A stretch of DNA of 64,000 bases, taken from positions 62,001 through 126,000 of the forward strand of contig NZ_BSRQ01000001.1 in assembly GCF_030268685.1 (NCBI RefSeq), given 5' to 3'. Position 1 is the stretch's first letter. Every line of letters begins with the position of its first letter. The notes under the pieces were generated by a model. The model ran no database searches, was not told where the DNA came from, and saw only the letters and a list, made by a program, of their open reading frames with translations. This DNA comes from Microtetraspora sp. NBRC 13810 (GTDB taxonomy: Bacteria > Actinomycetota > Actinomycetes > Streptosporangiales > Streptosporangiaceae). Below are positions 16,732-27,405 of the stretch, one piece after another. The translations under genes and the position numbers were made by a program.

Positions 16732-17154
16732 TCACCAGCTCCTGACGGCGGAGAGCTCGGCCCGTACGGCGGGCGTGAGCACCTTGCCGGCCCGCTCGAC
16801 CAGGATCGTCATCTGGTAGGCGACGAGGCCCAGGTCACAGTCGGGGGCGGCCAGCACCGCCAGGCAGGACCCGTCGCTGATCGCCATCACCAGCAGCAGC
16901 CCGCGCTCCATCTCGACCACCGTCTGGGTGACCGCGCCGCCCTCGAACACCCTGGACGCGCCCGCCGTGAGGCTCACCAGACCGGAGGCGACCGCGGCGA
17001 GCTGGTCCGCCCGGTCCCTGGGGAAACCCTGGGAGAAGGACAGCGGCAGCCCGTCGGAGGACACCACCGCCGCGTGCGCCACCCCCGGCACCTCCTCGAC
17101 GAAGGCCGTGACCAGCCAGTTCACGTCCTGCGCCGGTCCGCTCATGTTCCGCAT
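16732..17154 (-). CDS. cvnB: Conservon roadblock/LC7 protein CvnB (partial conservon)
   Basis: Roadblock/LC7 protein of 140 aa, close to the other two CvnB copies, with VNWLVTAFVEEVPGVAHAAVVS, GASRVFEGGAVTQTVVEM and DLGLVAYQMTILVERAGKVLTP. ATG behind GGAGAAG. No cvnA lies upstream: the next 900 bp hold no recognisable gene. The pair cvnB-cvnD may serve as an extra regulator/GTPase set for one of the two complete systems, comparable to MglB-MglA. Confidence 0.92.
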   Translation of the reverse strand: MRNMSGPAQDVNWLVTAFVEEVPGVAHAAVVSSDGLPLSFSQGFPRDRADQLAAVASGLVSLTAGASRVFEGGAVTQTVVEMERGLLLVMAISDGSCLAVLAAPDCDLGLVAYQMTILVERAGKVLTPAVRAELSAVRSW

Positions 17155-18062
17155 CGCTTCTCCTCGACGGTCTCCGGCCGAAGCCCGACCCCCGTTTCGG
17201 ACACGGCATCGCTATTTTCGGACATGCCGCCCGCCGAGAACCCCTGACACGAAGGGTCACAGCCCGCGAACCGCCGCACGAAATAGAAGCTCTCGCCGGG
17301 ACACGGCTTTGAACATAACCAGGCGAATGCGATTTGTGGCGCTACGCCGAACGGAACCTGGAATTCCAGGTTATGTCACGAATGAACAACACCCGAGTGC
17401 GCCCTCCCGAAACACCCGCCGACTAACCACCTCACCCGCCGCAAGCCTCCACCGGGAATCGCCCACCGGAGGCCCACCAACCCCGCTCCCCCGGCATCCC
17501 GCCGTACGCGCCGCAAGTCGCGCACCCCCATACGCCCCATAAGCCCCGCAGGCCCCGTACGCCCCGTAGGCACGTCTGCACCCGGCGAAGGCACGGCGAC
17601 ATCACCCGGGCCGGGTACGGCGCCGCCACGGCCTCTGAGGGGCGGGAAACCGTGGCGAGCGCGTCGCCCGCAAGGGCGGAACGGCGAAGCCTCCGTAACG
17701 GCCCGGCGACGGGCGGGTGCGGGTCCAGGCACGACACGGTGGCCGGGGCGGCGGTCGCAACGAGGCGAGGGGCGAGGACCACGGGGCCGGGGCTCGACAC
17801 GCCGAGGTGGAGTCACAAGGCGGGGCGAAGCCGGAAGGCGGGGGCGCACAGGAGCCCGACGGGCGGAAGCCGTACGGAAGAGACCGCGCTCGGCCCGGAG
17901 AGGCAGGGGCACACAGAGCGAGGCCCGTGCACGGCGAGGACGCGGGGCCTGTGGACGGGGCCATGTACGGCTCTGCGGGGTGAGCAGGGGGCGCGGGTGG
18001 GCCGCGCGGGGCCGGCGGTCGGAGTCGGCCGGGGGCCGGTTCCGGCGCGCCGGTCCCGTGGG
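17155..18062. other. Gene-free region upstream of the partial conservon
   Basis: About 900 bp with no credible gene. Possible reading frames are Arg/Pro-rich, overlap each other, lack ribosome sites and resemble no family. It holds a perfect 18 bp palindrome at 17355-17372, flanking inverted copies of ACATAACCAGG, and near 17520-17570 a C-rich run of degenerate TACGCCCCGTA-like units of about 10 bp. No cvnA remnant could be recognised. Confidence 0.6.
17355..17372. promoter_or_regulatory. 18 bp perfect palindrome, probable operator
   Basis: AACCTGGAATTCCAGGTT is a perfect palindrome. It lies inside a wider inverted pair, ACATAACCAGG (17313-17323) and CCAGGTTATGT (17366-17376), with 10 of 11 positions complementary. 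It sits 201 bp upstream of the partial-conservon cvnB. The binding factor is unknown. Confidence 0.5.
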
Positions 18063-18650
18063 TCAGGCGGGGGCGCCGTAGGCGGCCCTGATCTGGACGA
18101 CGTGCTCGACGAGGGTGATCAGCGTCGACTTCACGGAGTCGCGGGAGCGCGCGTCGGTGCGGACGATCGGGATGTGCGGGGCGATGGCCATCGCCTCGCG
18201 CACCTCCTCCTCGTTGTGCAGGAACTGCCCGTCCCAGCCGTTGACGGCGATCACGAAGGGCAGCCGCGCCTCTTCGAAGTAGTCGATCGCCGGGAAGCTG
18301 TCGGCGAGGCGCCGCGTGTCCACCAGGACGACGGCGCCGATGGCGCCGCGGACCAGGTCGTCCCACATGAACCAGAACCGGTGCTGGCCGGGCGTGCCGA
18401 ACAGGTAGAGGATCAGGTCCCGGTCCAGTGACAGACGGCCGAAGTCCATCGCCACGGTCGTGGTCGACTTCGTCGGCGTGAGCGCCAGGTCGTCGATGCC
18501 GGCACTCGCGTCCGTCATCACGGCTTCGGTCGTCAGCGGCAGGATCTCCGACACCGCGCCCACGAACGTGGTCTTCCCGACGCCGAAACCGCCCGCAACG
18601 ACGATCTTGGTCGACGTCAGACCACCGTGGCTAGAGTCTGCGAAGTCCAC
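18063..18650 (-). CDS. cvnD: Conservon small GTPase CvnD (last conservon)
   Basis: CvnD of 195 aa with P-loop GGFGVGKTT, switch FGTPGQHRFWFMWDDL and base-recognition-like NGWD. It is nearly the same as the first conservon copy through residue 130 and diverges most at the C-terminus (VEHVVQIRAAYGAPA). GTG start, overlapping the cvnC end by 20 bp. Last gene of the cvnA-B-C-D operon on the minus strand. Confidence 0.93.
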   Translation of the reverse strand: MDFADSSHGGLTSTKIVVAGGFGVGKTTFVGAVSEILPLTTEAVMTDASAGIDDLALTPTKSTTTVAMDFGRLSLDRDLILYLFGTPGQHRFWFMWDDLVRGAIGAVVLVDTRRLADSFPAIDYFEEARLPFVIAVNGWDGQFLHNEEEVREAMAIAPHIPIVRTDARSRDSVKSTLITLVEHVVQIRAAYGAPA

Positions 18651-18993
18651 TGAGCACCCTTTCGAGCATGTGCAAATCTGGATGTCCCTGGTTCAGGCGC
18701 GGCTGGTGCAGCAGCAGCAGACCCTCGTCCGCCATGTCCGCCACCAGCACCCGTGCCACACCCAGCGGGACCCGGAGCAATGCCGAGATCTCGGCCACCG
18801 ATCGAACCGTGCGGCAGAGCACGACGATGGATTCCTGCTCCGGGGTGAGCAGAGCCAGCTCGTCGTCCGGGACGGAGTAAGAAGAGATCAGCGTCTCCAT
18901 CGCCAGGTGATAGCGCGGTTCGACGCGACCTCCCGTCATCGCGTACGGACGAAACAGAGGCTCCTCTTCCCCTGCGCCGTCGGCGCCGTGCAC
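18631..18993 (-). CDS. cvnC: Conservon DUF742 protein CvnC (last conservon)
   Basis: DUF742 protein of 120 aa, the usual length, starting MHGADGAGEEEPLFRPYAMTGGR in parts. The core CRTVRSVAEISALLRVPLGVARVLVADMADEGLL is followed by the family tail RVLSGLRRL. GTG start. It follows cvnB by 22 bp and feeds into cvnD through a 20 bp overlap. Confidence 0.92.
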   Translation of the reverse strand: MHGADGAGEEEPLFRPYAMTGGRVEPRYHLAMETLISSYSVPDDELALLTPEQESIVVLCRTVRSVAEISALLRVPLGVARVLVADMADEGLLLLHQPRLNQGHPDLHMLERVLSGLRRL

Positions 18994-19015
18994 TAGGCCT
19001 CTCCCCTCGTCGTGC

Positions 19016-19438
19016 TCATCGCGTCCTGGACATCTGCAGCTCAGCCCGGAGGGCCGGGGTCAGCACCTGTCCGGCCCGATCGACGAGCAGGGTCATCTGG
19101 TAGGCCACCAGGCCCATGTCGCACTCCGGCGAGGCGAGCACGGCGAGCACGGAGCCGTCGCTGATCGCCATGACCAGCAGCAGTCCGCGCTCCATCTCGA
19201 CCACGGTCTGTGTGACCGCGCCGCCCTCGAAGACGCGCGAGGCTCCCACGGTGAGGCTGAGCAGTCCGGCGGCGACGGCCGCCAGCTGGTCCGCCCTGTC
19301 CTCAGGGAACCCCTCCGAGTTGGCCAGGCACAGCCCGTCTGCCGAGACGACCACCGCGTGCGCGACACCGGGCGTGCCGCGGACGAACTCGGTGATCAGC
19401 CAGTCGAACCTCCGGGCGTCATGGCTCAGCGTGGTCAC
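19016..19438 (-). CDS. cvnB: Conservon roadblock/LC7 protein CvnB (last conservon)
   Basis: Roadblock/LC7 protein of 140 aa with FDWLITEFVRGTPGVAHAVVVS, GASRVFEGGAVTQTVVEM and DMGLVAYQMTLLVDRAGQVLTP. It differs from the other copies mostly at the N-terminus and in LCLANSEGFPEDRAD. GTG behind GGAGGAG. It lies 55 bp after cvnA. Confidence 0.93.
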   Translation of the reverse strand: MTTLSHDARRFDWLITEFVRGTPGVAHAVVVSADGLCLANSEGFPEDRADQLAAVAAGLLSLTVGASRVFEGGAVTQTVVEMERGLLLVMAISDGSVLAVLASPECDMGLVAYQMTLLVDRAGQVLTPALRAELQMSRTR

Positions 19439-19493
19439 GCCTCCTCCTTCATCGGCTCCATGACCAGAGTGCTGTGTTCGTCAGCTTGCTCGT

Positions 19494-22400
19494 TCACTCG
19501 CCCTCTTCCTTATCCGCTCTTATACCAGCGGAGTCATCTCGTACTTCCGCCCGGCCCCGCCGTACGCCCTGCTGCAGGCTGGCCATGCGGCTACGGACCC
19601 GGTCGGCGGACAGAGGAGGCATCGGCGGCGCGGCCGACGGCGCGGGCGTGGCCGCGGCCCGGCCCGGCACGAGGTTGGCCTTGGGAGTGCGCTTGGGCAG
19701 ACCGGCCGAGGTGATCCCGCCCATGGTGGGCTCGGCGGCGGCGGCAGCGGCGCGCCAGCCCTCGTCGGCCGGAGTGCGCCAGTCGCTGGCCGCCGGGGCG
19801 GCCGGCCGCGCCTGCGGGGGCTCCGGGGGCGCGCTCACCGCGGCCCTGGCCGACTCCCACTCCTCCAGCCGCTCGTTCTCCTCGCGCTTGGCGCGCTCGG
19901 CCCGCTCCTCCTCGCTGACCACGGGCTCCTCCGGAGCCGCGGGGACATCCGCCTTGCGGAACCACGCGGACTCGACGGAGGCGAAGATCGGGAGGTATTC
20001 CTCCTCGGACTCCAGCGACGAGACCTCCACCACCGGCATGGACGCGGTGATCGGGTCGTCGTCGTGGGAGGTCCAGGGCGAGAACGGCTGGGCGCCCCGC
20101 GACTGGTCGCCGCCGAATCCCTCGGGCCGCGCGCTCGGCGCGGTCTCCGGGCGGCTGAAGACGCCCGTGTCGGCCGAGGAGGAGGCGGAACCCGCGGGGG
20201 GCTGCTGGCGGCGGAAGCCGGGGTCTGCGGTCGCGCCGGGCGGCGTGCGCCCGAAGGAGCCGCTCTGGCTCGCGAACGGATCGGCCTGGCCGCCGAACGA
20301 GTCGCCCGCCTGACTGGCGAACGGGTCGCCGCCCCGGCTCGCGAACGGATCCCCGGCCTGACTGGCGAACGGATCGCCGCCCCGGCTCGCGAACGGGTCA
20401 CCGGCCTGACTGGCGAACGGATCGCCGCCGCGGCTCGCGAACGGGTCACCACTCTGGCTCGCGAAGGGGTCACCGCTCCGGCCGCCGCCGAACGAATCGC
20501 CGGCGCCCTGACTGGCGAACGGGTCACTCCCCCGGCTCGCGAACGGGTCACCGCTCTGGCTCGCGAACGGATCGCCGCCGCGGCTCGCGAACGGGTCACC
20601 ACTCTGGCTGGCGAAGGGGTCACCGCTCTGGCTCGCGAACGGGTCACCGCTCCGGCCGCCGCCGAACGAATCGCCGGCGCCCTGACTGGCGAACGGATCG
20701 CCCGCCTGGCTGTTGAACGGGTCGATCCGGGCGAAGGGGTCGCTCGCGTGGCTGGTGAACGGGTCGCCCGCGTTGCTGTTGAACGGATCCTGGACCTTGT
20801 TGAACGGGTCGTTGTCCATCGGCGTCGGGGCGCCGAAGCCGCGCTGCGGGCCGCCGAACCCCTGGCCCGAGGAGGCGGGCTGGGGACGCCTGGAGTCGCC
20901 GCCCGCCGGCTGGCCGGAGAACTCGCGGCGCAGCGGGGTCTCCGAACCGAAGAGGCTGCCCGAGGCGCCCTGTCCGGCGGGCTGGAAGGGGCCGAAGCCC
21001 TGGGCCGGGCCCGCGCCGGCCGCGGCGGGAGCCGTACCGGTGGAACCCCAGCTCGGGGTGGGGTTCTGCTGCGTGGCGGCGGAGTCCACGATGAGTGTGG
21101 GCGGGATGAGCACCATGGCGATGAGGCCGTTGCTCTCGGCGAGCCGGAGCTGGGCGCGGATGCCGTGGCGCAGGGCCAGGCGGCCGACCACGAACAGGCC
21201 CATCCGGCGGGACACGGAGACGTCGACCACCGGGGGCTCGGCGAGCCTGCGGTTGGCCTCGGTCAGCTCCTCCTCGGTCATGCCGATGCCCTGGTCGGTC
21301 ACCGACAGCAGCGCGCCGCCGCCTTCGATGAGGCTGCTCGACACCGTGACCTGGGTGTTGCGCGGCGAGAACTGGATGGCGTTCTCGACCAGCTCGGCGA
21401 CCAGGTGGACGAGGTCGTTGGCGGCGCTGCCGACCACGGAGGTGGTCCGGTGCACCTTGACCTGGACCCGCTCGTAGTCCTCGACCTCCGACAGCGAGGC
21501 GCGGACGACGTCGACGAGCTTGGCCGGCTGACTGCGCCTGCGGGTGGGCTCGTGGCCGGCGAGGACCAGCAGGTTCTCACTGTTGCGGCGCATGCGGGTG
21601 GCCAGGTGGTCGAGCTTGAACAGGTCGCCGAGGCGCTTGCCGTCCTCCTCGCCCTTCTCCAGACCGTCGATCAGCGAGATCTGCCGTTCCACCAGGGTCT
21701 GGGTACGCCGGGAGAGGTTGACGAACATGGAGCTGATGTTGCCCCGAAGCTCGGCCTCCTCACCCGCGAGGCGTACGGCCTGCCGGTGGACCTCGTCGAA
21801 CGCCTGCGCCACTTCACCGATCTCATCCGTCGAGTTGACCGAGATCGGCTGGATGTCCGGTGGCGTCGCGTCACCGGTGACCCGCATGTCGCGCACGACG
21901 TTCGGCAACCGGAAACCGGCCACCTCCAGGGCCTCGGTGCGCAGGCGGCGCAGCGGGGAGACCATCGAACGGGCGATGAAGACGGTCAGCGCCAGGACGA
22001 GGAGCAGCAGGAGCAGGATCGACGCGCCGGCGATGGCGGCGTTGCGCTGCTCCGCGCCCACGAGTTCCTGGTTGCGGGCGACGACGTCGTCGGCGACCTT
22101 CTCCTCGACCTTGGCGATCAGGTCGATGGTGACCGTGTTGTCGTCGTACCACTCGGCGACGTCGCTGACCAGCGAGCCCTGCGCGATGCGCTTGCCGCTG
22201 GCCTGGATCGCGATGGCGCGGGACTTGGTGAGCTCGGCGTTGTACCGGCGGGGGTCGGTCAGCGTCCGGTAGAGCAGCTGCACGTTCTCGATGCCGGCCT
22301 CGCCGCCGAACTCCGCGAGGTGCTCACCCTGCCGGGAGCGGGAGGCGATGAAGTCCTCCATCTCCTGGGAGGTCACCAGTCGCGGTTCGAACCGGCCGAT

Positions 22401-23117
22401 GACCAGCCGGACCCGCTGCTTGGACGCCTCTTCCTTGGCGTGCGCCAGCGAGCTGAGGCCGCGCATGTCACCGACGGTGATCGAGTCGTCGGCCACGGTC
22501 GCGAGCTCGTCGTGGGCGGCGAGGAGACCGGTGATCAGCGAGGTGTACGCGGGCACCTGCACCGGCTGCTGCTTGCGCAGGTCGGCCAGGCCGGTGAGCT
22601 GGGTCTTGGCCTGGGCGATCGCCTCGACGACGCGGGCTCCGAAGGAGGAGTCCACCTTGTCGAAGTCGGCGATGACCTTGGTCGACAGTCCGTCGACGAC
22701 CTTCTGGCGGTCCTGCCAGGCCGACTCCAGGTTGACCTGCTTGCCGTCGATCTTGGCGCTTCTGGCGTATCCCGTCCAGGCGCCCATGTCACGCTCCTGG
22801 CCGAGGGCTTCGGCGAGGGCCCGGATGTTCGCGGAGTACTCCGCGGCGAGACCGGTCCGTTCCAGGGTGGTGATGCTGTCGACGGACTCGTACACCCGCG
22901 CGCCGGCGAGGAACACCGCGACAGCCGTGGGCACGAGAATCAGGGCGGTGAGACGCGTCCGAACGCGCCAGTTCCGCAACGCGAAGACCCGCTTCGCGAA
23001 CGAGGGTCGCCCGCGATCATGTTTGGCGGTACGACCACTGTCGGCACTACCCGTCGCCACGCTCCCGCTACCCCCAACCGTCGCAACCAAACGTGGACCA
23101 TTCGACCACAAGGTCAC
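19494..23117 (-). CDS. cvnA: Conservon sensor kinase-like protein CvnA with DPF repeats
   Basis: Membrane sensor of up to 1207 aa. Order: membrane segment about 54-76 after LRNWRVRTRL, NIT-like extracytoplasmic region, second membrane segment, HAMP, dimerisation helix with LDHLATRMRR, N-box AELVENAIQFSP and G1 box DQGIGM. Residues about 770-953 hold 20 copies of DPF, mostly as GDPFASQ and GDPFASR octapeptides, then an acidic/Ala-rich tail. The GTG at 23115-23117 is the longest start; a GTG at 23058-23060 behind GGGGGTAGCGGGAG is also plausible. First gene of the last conservon. The ligand and any kinase activity are not established. Confidence 0.9.
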   Translation of the reverse strand: MTLWSNGPRLVATVGGSGSVATGSADSGRTAKHDRGRPSFAKRVFALRNWRVRTRLTALILVPTAVAVFLAGARVYESVDSITTLERTGLAAEYSANIRALAEALGQERDMGAWTGYARSAKIDGKQVNLESAWQDRQKVVDGLSTKVIADFDKVDSSFGARVVEAIAQAKTQLTGLADLRKQQPVQVPAYTSLITGLLAAHDELATVADDSITVGDMRGLSSLAHAKEEASKQRVRLVIGRFEPRLVTSQEMEDFIASRSRQGEHLAEFGGEAGIENVQLLYRTLTDPRRYNAELTKSRAIAIQASGKRIAQGSLVSDVAEWYDDNTVTIDLIAKVEEKVADDVVARNQELVGAEQRNAAIAGASILLLLLLVLALTVFIARSMVSPLRRLRTEALEVAGFRLPNVVRDMRVTGDATPPDIQPISVNSTDEIGEVAQAFDEVHRQAVRLAGEEAELRGNISSMFVNLSRRTQTLVERQISLIDGLEKGEEDGKRLGDLFKLDHLATRMRRNSENLLVLAGHEPTRRRSQPAKLVDVVRASLSEVEDYERVQVKVHRTTSVVGSAANDLVHLVAELVENAIQFSPRNTQVTVSSSLIEGGGALLSVTDQGIGMTEEELTEANRRLAEPPVVDVSVSRRMGLFVVGRLALRHGIRAQLRLAESNGLIAMVLIPPTLIVDSAATQQNPTPSWGSTGTAPAAAGAGPAQGFGPFQPAGQGASGSLFGSETPLRREFSGQPAGGDSRRPQPASSGQGFGGPQRGFGAPTPMDNDPFNKVQDPFNSNAGDPFTSHASDPFARIDPFNSQAGDPFASQGAGDSFGGGRSGDPFASQSGDPFASQSGDPFASRGGDPFASQSGDPFASRGSDPFASQGAGDSFGGGRSGDPFASQSGDPFASRGGDPFASQAGDPFASRGGDPFASQAGDPFASRGGDPFASQAGDSFGGQADPFASQSGSFGRTPPGATADPGFRRQQPPAGSASSSADTGVFSRPETAPSARPEGFGGDQSRGAQPFSPWTSHDDDPITASMPVVEVSSLESEEEYLPIFASVESAWFRKADVPAAPEEPVVSEEERAERAKREENERLEEWESARAAVSAPPEPPQARPAAPAASDWRTPADEGWRAAAAAAEPTMGGITSAGLPKRTPKANLVPGRAAATPAPSAAPPMPPLSADRVRSRMASLQQGVRRGRAEVRDDSAGIRADKEEGE
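20259..20810 (-). repeat. 24-bp tandem repeats encoding GDPFASQ/GDPFASR
   Basis: About 550 bp within cvnA made of degenerate 24 bp units such as GAACGGGTCACCGCTCTGG followed by CTCGC (plus strand). Twenty DPF tripeptides are encoded. A longer block, GDPFASQGAGDSFGGGRSG, occurs twice, showing unit-level duplication. The array is a likely site of copy-number change. Confidence 0.9.
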
Positions 23118-23191
23118 GGAACATATACGAAAGACCGGCTAGACCGGACGTGAATCGTTACAAAGGTGACAGAATGCTCAGCACTGCCGGA

Positions 23192-25483
23192 TTACCGTAG
23201 CGCAGCAAGGACTTGGTTGCGAACCTCGTTGCGATGATCTTCATCCGTCAGGAGGCGGCCTGCACGGTCCACAACATAGAACACATCTACAGCTTCCGCG
23301 CCGAGAGTCTCCACACGTGCTGCTTGTACGTCAAGTCCACATTCGCCGAAAGCGCGGCCAATTCGCCACAAAAGCCCCGGACGGTCGTGTGCGCGCACTT
23401 CGATCACCGTGGCCGTCTTGGACGCGTCCTCCAGGACGGTGACCCTGGGCGGGGCCACGGGCACCCGCGCGGGCCGCATGGAACGCGCGCGGCGGGCCAG
23501 GCGCTGCTCGATGTCGAGCCTCCCGGCGAGAACCAGCCGAAGATCTGCTTCCAGCGTCGCGGGATCCGGCGGCGTGCCATACTCCGGGATCACGGAGAAC
23601 TCGATCACAGCGGTCGAACCCGCCGACGCCGCGGACGCCGAACGCACCACCATGCGATGCGCCGCCAGCACCCCGGCCGCGTGCCACAGCAGCCCGGGCC
23701 GGTCGGGCGCGACCACGGTGACCGCGCCGCCGTTCACCCGGATGGCGCCACCGCCGTGCCGGGCCAGCGACGCCTGCTCGGCCGACAGCGAGGGCGCGGG
23801 CGGCAGCGGCGTGCCGGACAGCACGGAACGCACCCGCCGGACGAGGTCGGAGACGAGGGACGCCTTCCAGCTGTTCCACGCGGCCGGCCCGGTCGCGTTG
23901 CCGTCGGCCACGGCCAGCGCGGCAAGCAGCTCCAGCACCTCGCGGTTGCCCACCGCCTCCGCGACCCTGGCGATGGTCACCGGGTCGTCGAGATCGCGTC
24001 TGGTGGCCGTCTCGGGCAGCAGGAGATGGTGGCGGACCACGAGGGCAAGGGTATCGACGTCGGCGGCCGGCAGCCCGATGTGCGCGCCGATGTCCCTGGC
24101 GACGACCTCGCCGGTCGTCGAGTGGTCACCCGGCCAGCCCTTGCCGATGTCGTGCAGCAGCGCCGAGATGAGCAGCAGGTCCGGCCGGGACACCTCACGG
24201 GTGAACGACGCCGCGCCGGCGGCCGTCTCGATCAGGTGCCGGTCCACGGTGAACCGGTGCACCGGATTGCGCTGCGGCCGGTGCCGTACCCGCTCCCAGT
24301 CGGGCAGCAGGCGGACCAGTACGCCCGCCTGGTCCAGCTCCTCCCACACGGGCACCGCGGCCCGGCCCGCGCCCAGCAGGGCCACGAGCGCGCTGCGCGC
24401 CTCGTCCGGCCAGGGCACCGGCATCGGGGGCGACTGACCGGCCAGCGTGGTGACCGTGGCGGGGGAGAGCGGCAGCCCGGCCTCCGCGGCGGCGGCCGCG
24501 GCGCGCAGCACCAGCACCGGGTCCTTGCGCGGGTTGACGCCGCGGGCGAGCACGACCTCGCCGCCGTGCTCCACCACGCCGTCGGCGAGCGGCCTGCGCC
24601 CGCGCGGCACCGGACCGGACAGCAGCCGGTCCACGGTGCGCCAGGTGGAGTCGAAGGCGTGCGAGATCGTCCGGCCGGCCTCGGCCAGGCGGCGCATCAG
24701 CGCCTCGGCGTCGAGCAGCCCGAGCGTGTCCGCCACCGCGTCCTGCTCCTGCAGGACAAGGCGGTCGGCGCCGCGCGCGGTCACCAGGTGCAGGCCGTGC
24801 CTGACGTCGAGCAGAAGTTCGTAGGCCTCGCGCACCCGGGGTCCGGGCGCGGAGGCGACCCAGGCGGCGGCCACAGCCTGCATCGCCTGCACGTCGCGCA
24901 GCCCGCCGCGCGAGTCGCGCAGGTCGGGTTCGAGCAGGAAGGCCAGCTCGCCGGCGGAGTCGGCGCGCTTGTCCGCCGACTCGCGGAGCTGGGCCAGCCT
25001 GCGCCGGGAGTCGGCCCGCCACTCGGCGAGCACCATCTCCCTCGCGGCCCTGGTCAGCTCCGGATCACCGGCCACGTGCCTGGCCTGGATCAGGCCCAGC
25101 ACGGCCTTGAGATCCTCACGGGCGACCTTGGCCGCCTCGTCCACCGTCCGGACCGAGTGGTCCAGCCCCATCCCCGAGTCCCAGATCGGATACCAGATCC
25201 GATCCGCGATCCTGGCGACGTCGTCCCGGCCGTTGTGCAGCAGCACCAGATCGAGGTCGCTGCCGGGCGCGAGCTCGCCACGGCCGAGACTGCCGACCGC
25301 GACGAGCGCGACACCGGCCATGGTGCCGCGCTCGTCCGTGGCCGGCGGAACGCTCCTGGCCTCCCTCTCCCGCGGGTACGGCATCGCGCACGCCGTACGG
25401 ATCAGGTCGGTGAGCCAGCGGTCGATGTCTCCGGCCCGCTCCTTGCGGGCCGGAGCGAACGAGCGAGCGTCGCCTCTCATCAT
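23192..25483 (-). CDS. glnD: PII uridylyl/adenylyltransferase GlnD
   Basis: GlnD of 763 aa, which modifies and demodifies the PII protein in response to glutamine. In Streptomyces the modification of GlnK is adenylylation. The N-terminal nucleotidyltransferase motif is GSLGRGELAPGSDLDLV. The HD domain shows LISALLHDIGKGWPGDHS. Two C-terminal ACT domains contain VVAPDRPGLLWHAAGVLA and VRAHDRPGLLWRIGRAF, for glutamine sensing. The ATG at 25481-25483 lies 4 bp after the glnB stop; a second ATG follows directly. Downstream of amtB and glnB in one operon. Confidence 0.95.
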   Translation of the reverse strand: MMRGDARSFAPARKERAGDIDRWLTDLIRTACAMPYPREREARSVPPATDERGTMAGVALVAVGSLGRGELAPGSDLDLVLLHNGRDDVARIADRIWYPIWDSGMGLDHSVRTVDEAAKVAREDLKAVLGLIQARHVAGDPELTRAAREMVLAEWRADSRRRLAQLRESADKRADSAGELAFLLEPDLRDSRGGLRDVQAMQAVAAAWVASAPGPRVREAYELLLDVRHGLHLVTARGADRLVLQEQDAVADTLGLLDAEALMRRLAEAGRTISHAFDSTWRTVDRLLSGPVPRGRRPLADGVVEHGGEVVLARGVNPRKDPVLVLRAAAAAAEAGLPLSPATVTTLAGQSPPMPVPWPDEARSALVALLGAGRAAVPVWEELDQAGVLVRLLPDWERVRHRPQRNPVHRFTVDRHLIETAAGAASFTREVSRPDLLLISALLHDIGKGWPGDHSTTGEVVARDIGAHIGLPAADVDTLALVVRHHLLLPETATRRDLDDPVTIARVAEAVGNREVLELLAALAVADGNATGPAAWNSWKASLVSDLVRRVRSVLSGTPLPPAPSLSAEQASLARHGGGAIRVNGGAVTVVAPDRPGLLWHAAGVLAAHRMVVRSASAASAGSTAVIEFSVIPEYGTPPDPATLEADLRLVLAGRLDIEQRLARRARSMRPARVPVAPPRVTVLEDASKTATVIEVRAHDRPGLLWRIGRAFGECGLDVQAARVETLGAEAVDVFYVVDRAGRLLTDEDHRNEVRNQVLAALR

Positions 25484-25487
25484 TCGG

Positions 25488-27142
<1,655 letters not shown>

Positions 27143-27387
27143 GCGAAGCGACCCTCCTTCCGATTGGCATACGGCCGGTTGTCCTCAACGCAGTGGGCCT
27201 CCAGGGCTTCATTGACCGGCAGCGCACTGACGTGTGTTTCCGGATCGAGTCCGCCACTCGGCAACGGCAACATGACCGTCACGCATGGCAACGGCGCGAC
27301 TTCCCCGACCGCCCGCGACCGCCCCGCGACTTCCTCTCCGGTGTGCCTCAGCGTTGTCTTGCGCCGTTTCAGGGCACGACCTTGCGT

Positions 27388-27405
27388 GTTTCGCGTTCGT
27401 GAAAC
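27388..27405 (-). promoter_or_regulatory. Candidate GlnR-like site upstream of amtB
   Basis: Read on the minus strand this is TTCAC-GAACGC-GAAAC, one base off the gTnAC-N6-GaAAC half-box known for actinomycete GlnR. It lies about 250 bp upstream of amtB, far for a typical activator site, and a second half-box in register was not found. The assignment is tentative. Confidence 0.3.

Noticed and set aside
17376-17912. Minus-strand frames upstream of the partial conservon as a decayed cvnA
   Set aside because: No trace of LRNWRVRTRL, HAMP, N-box or other CvnA motifs could be found in any frame.
20259-20810. DPF repeats as clathrin-adaptor-type docking motifs
   Set aside because: DPF binds AP2 in eukaryotes. 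No bacterial counterpart is known to me, so the resemblance is treated as coincidence.
6113-23117. A genomic island carried by a mobile element
   Set aside because: No integrase, transposase, tRNA junction or flanking direct repeats were seen, and base composition is similar to the surroundings except in the promoter near 15.1 kb.
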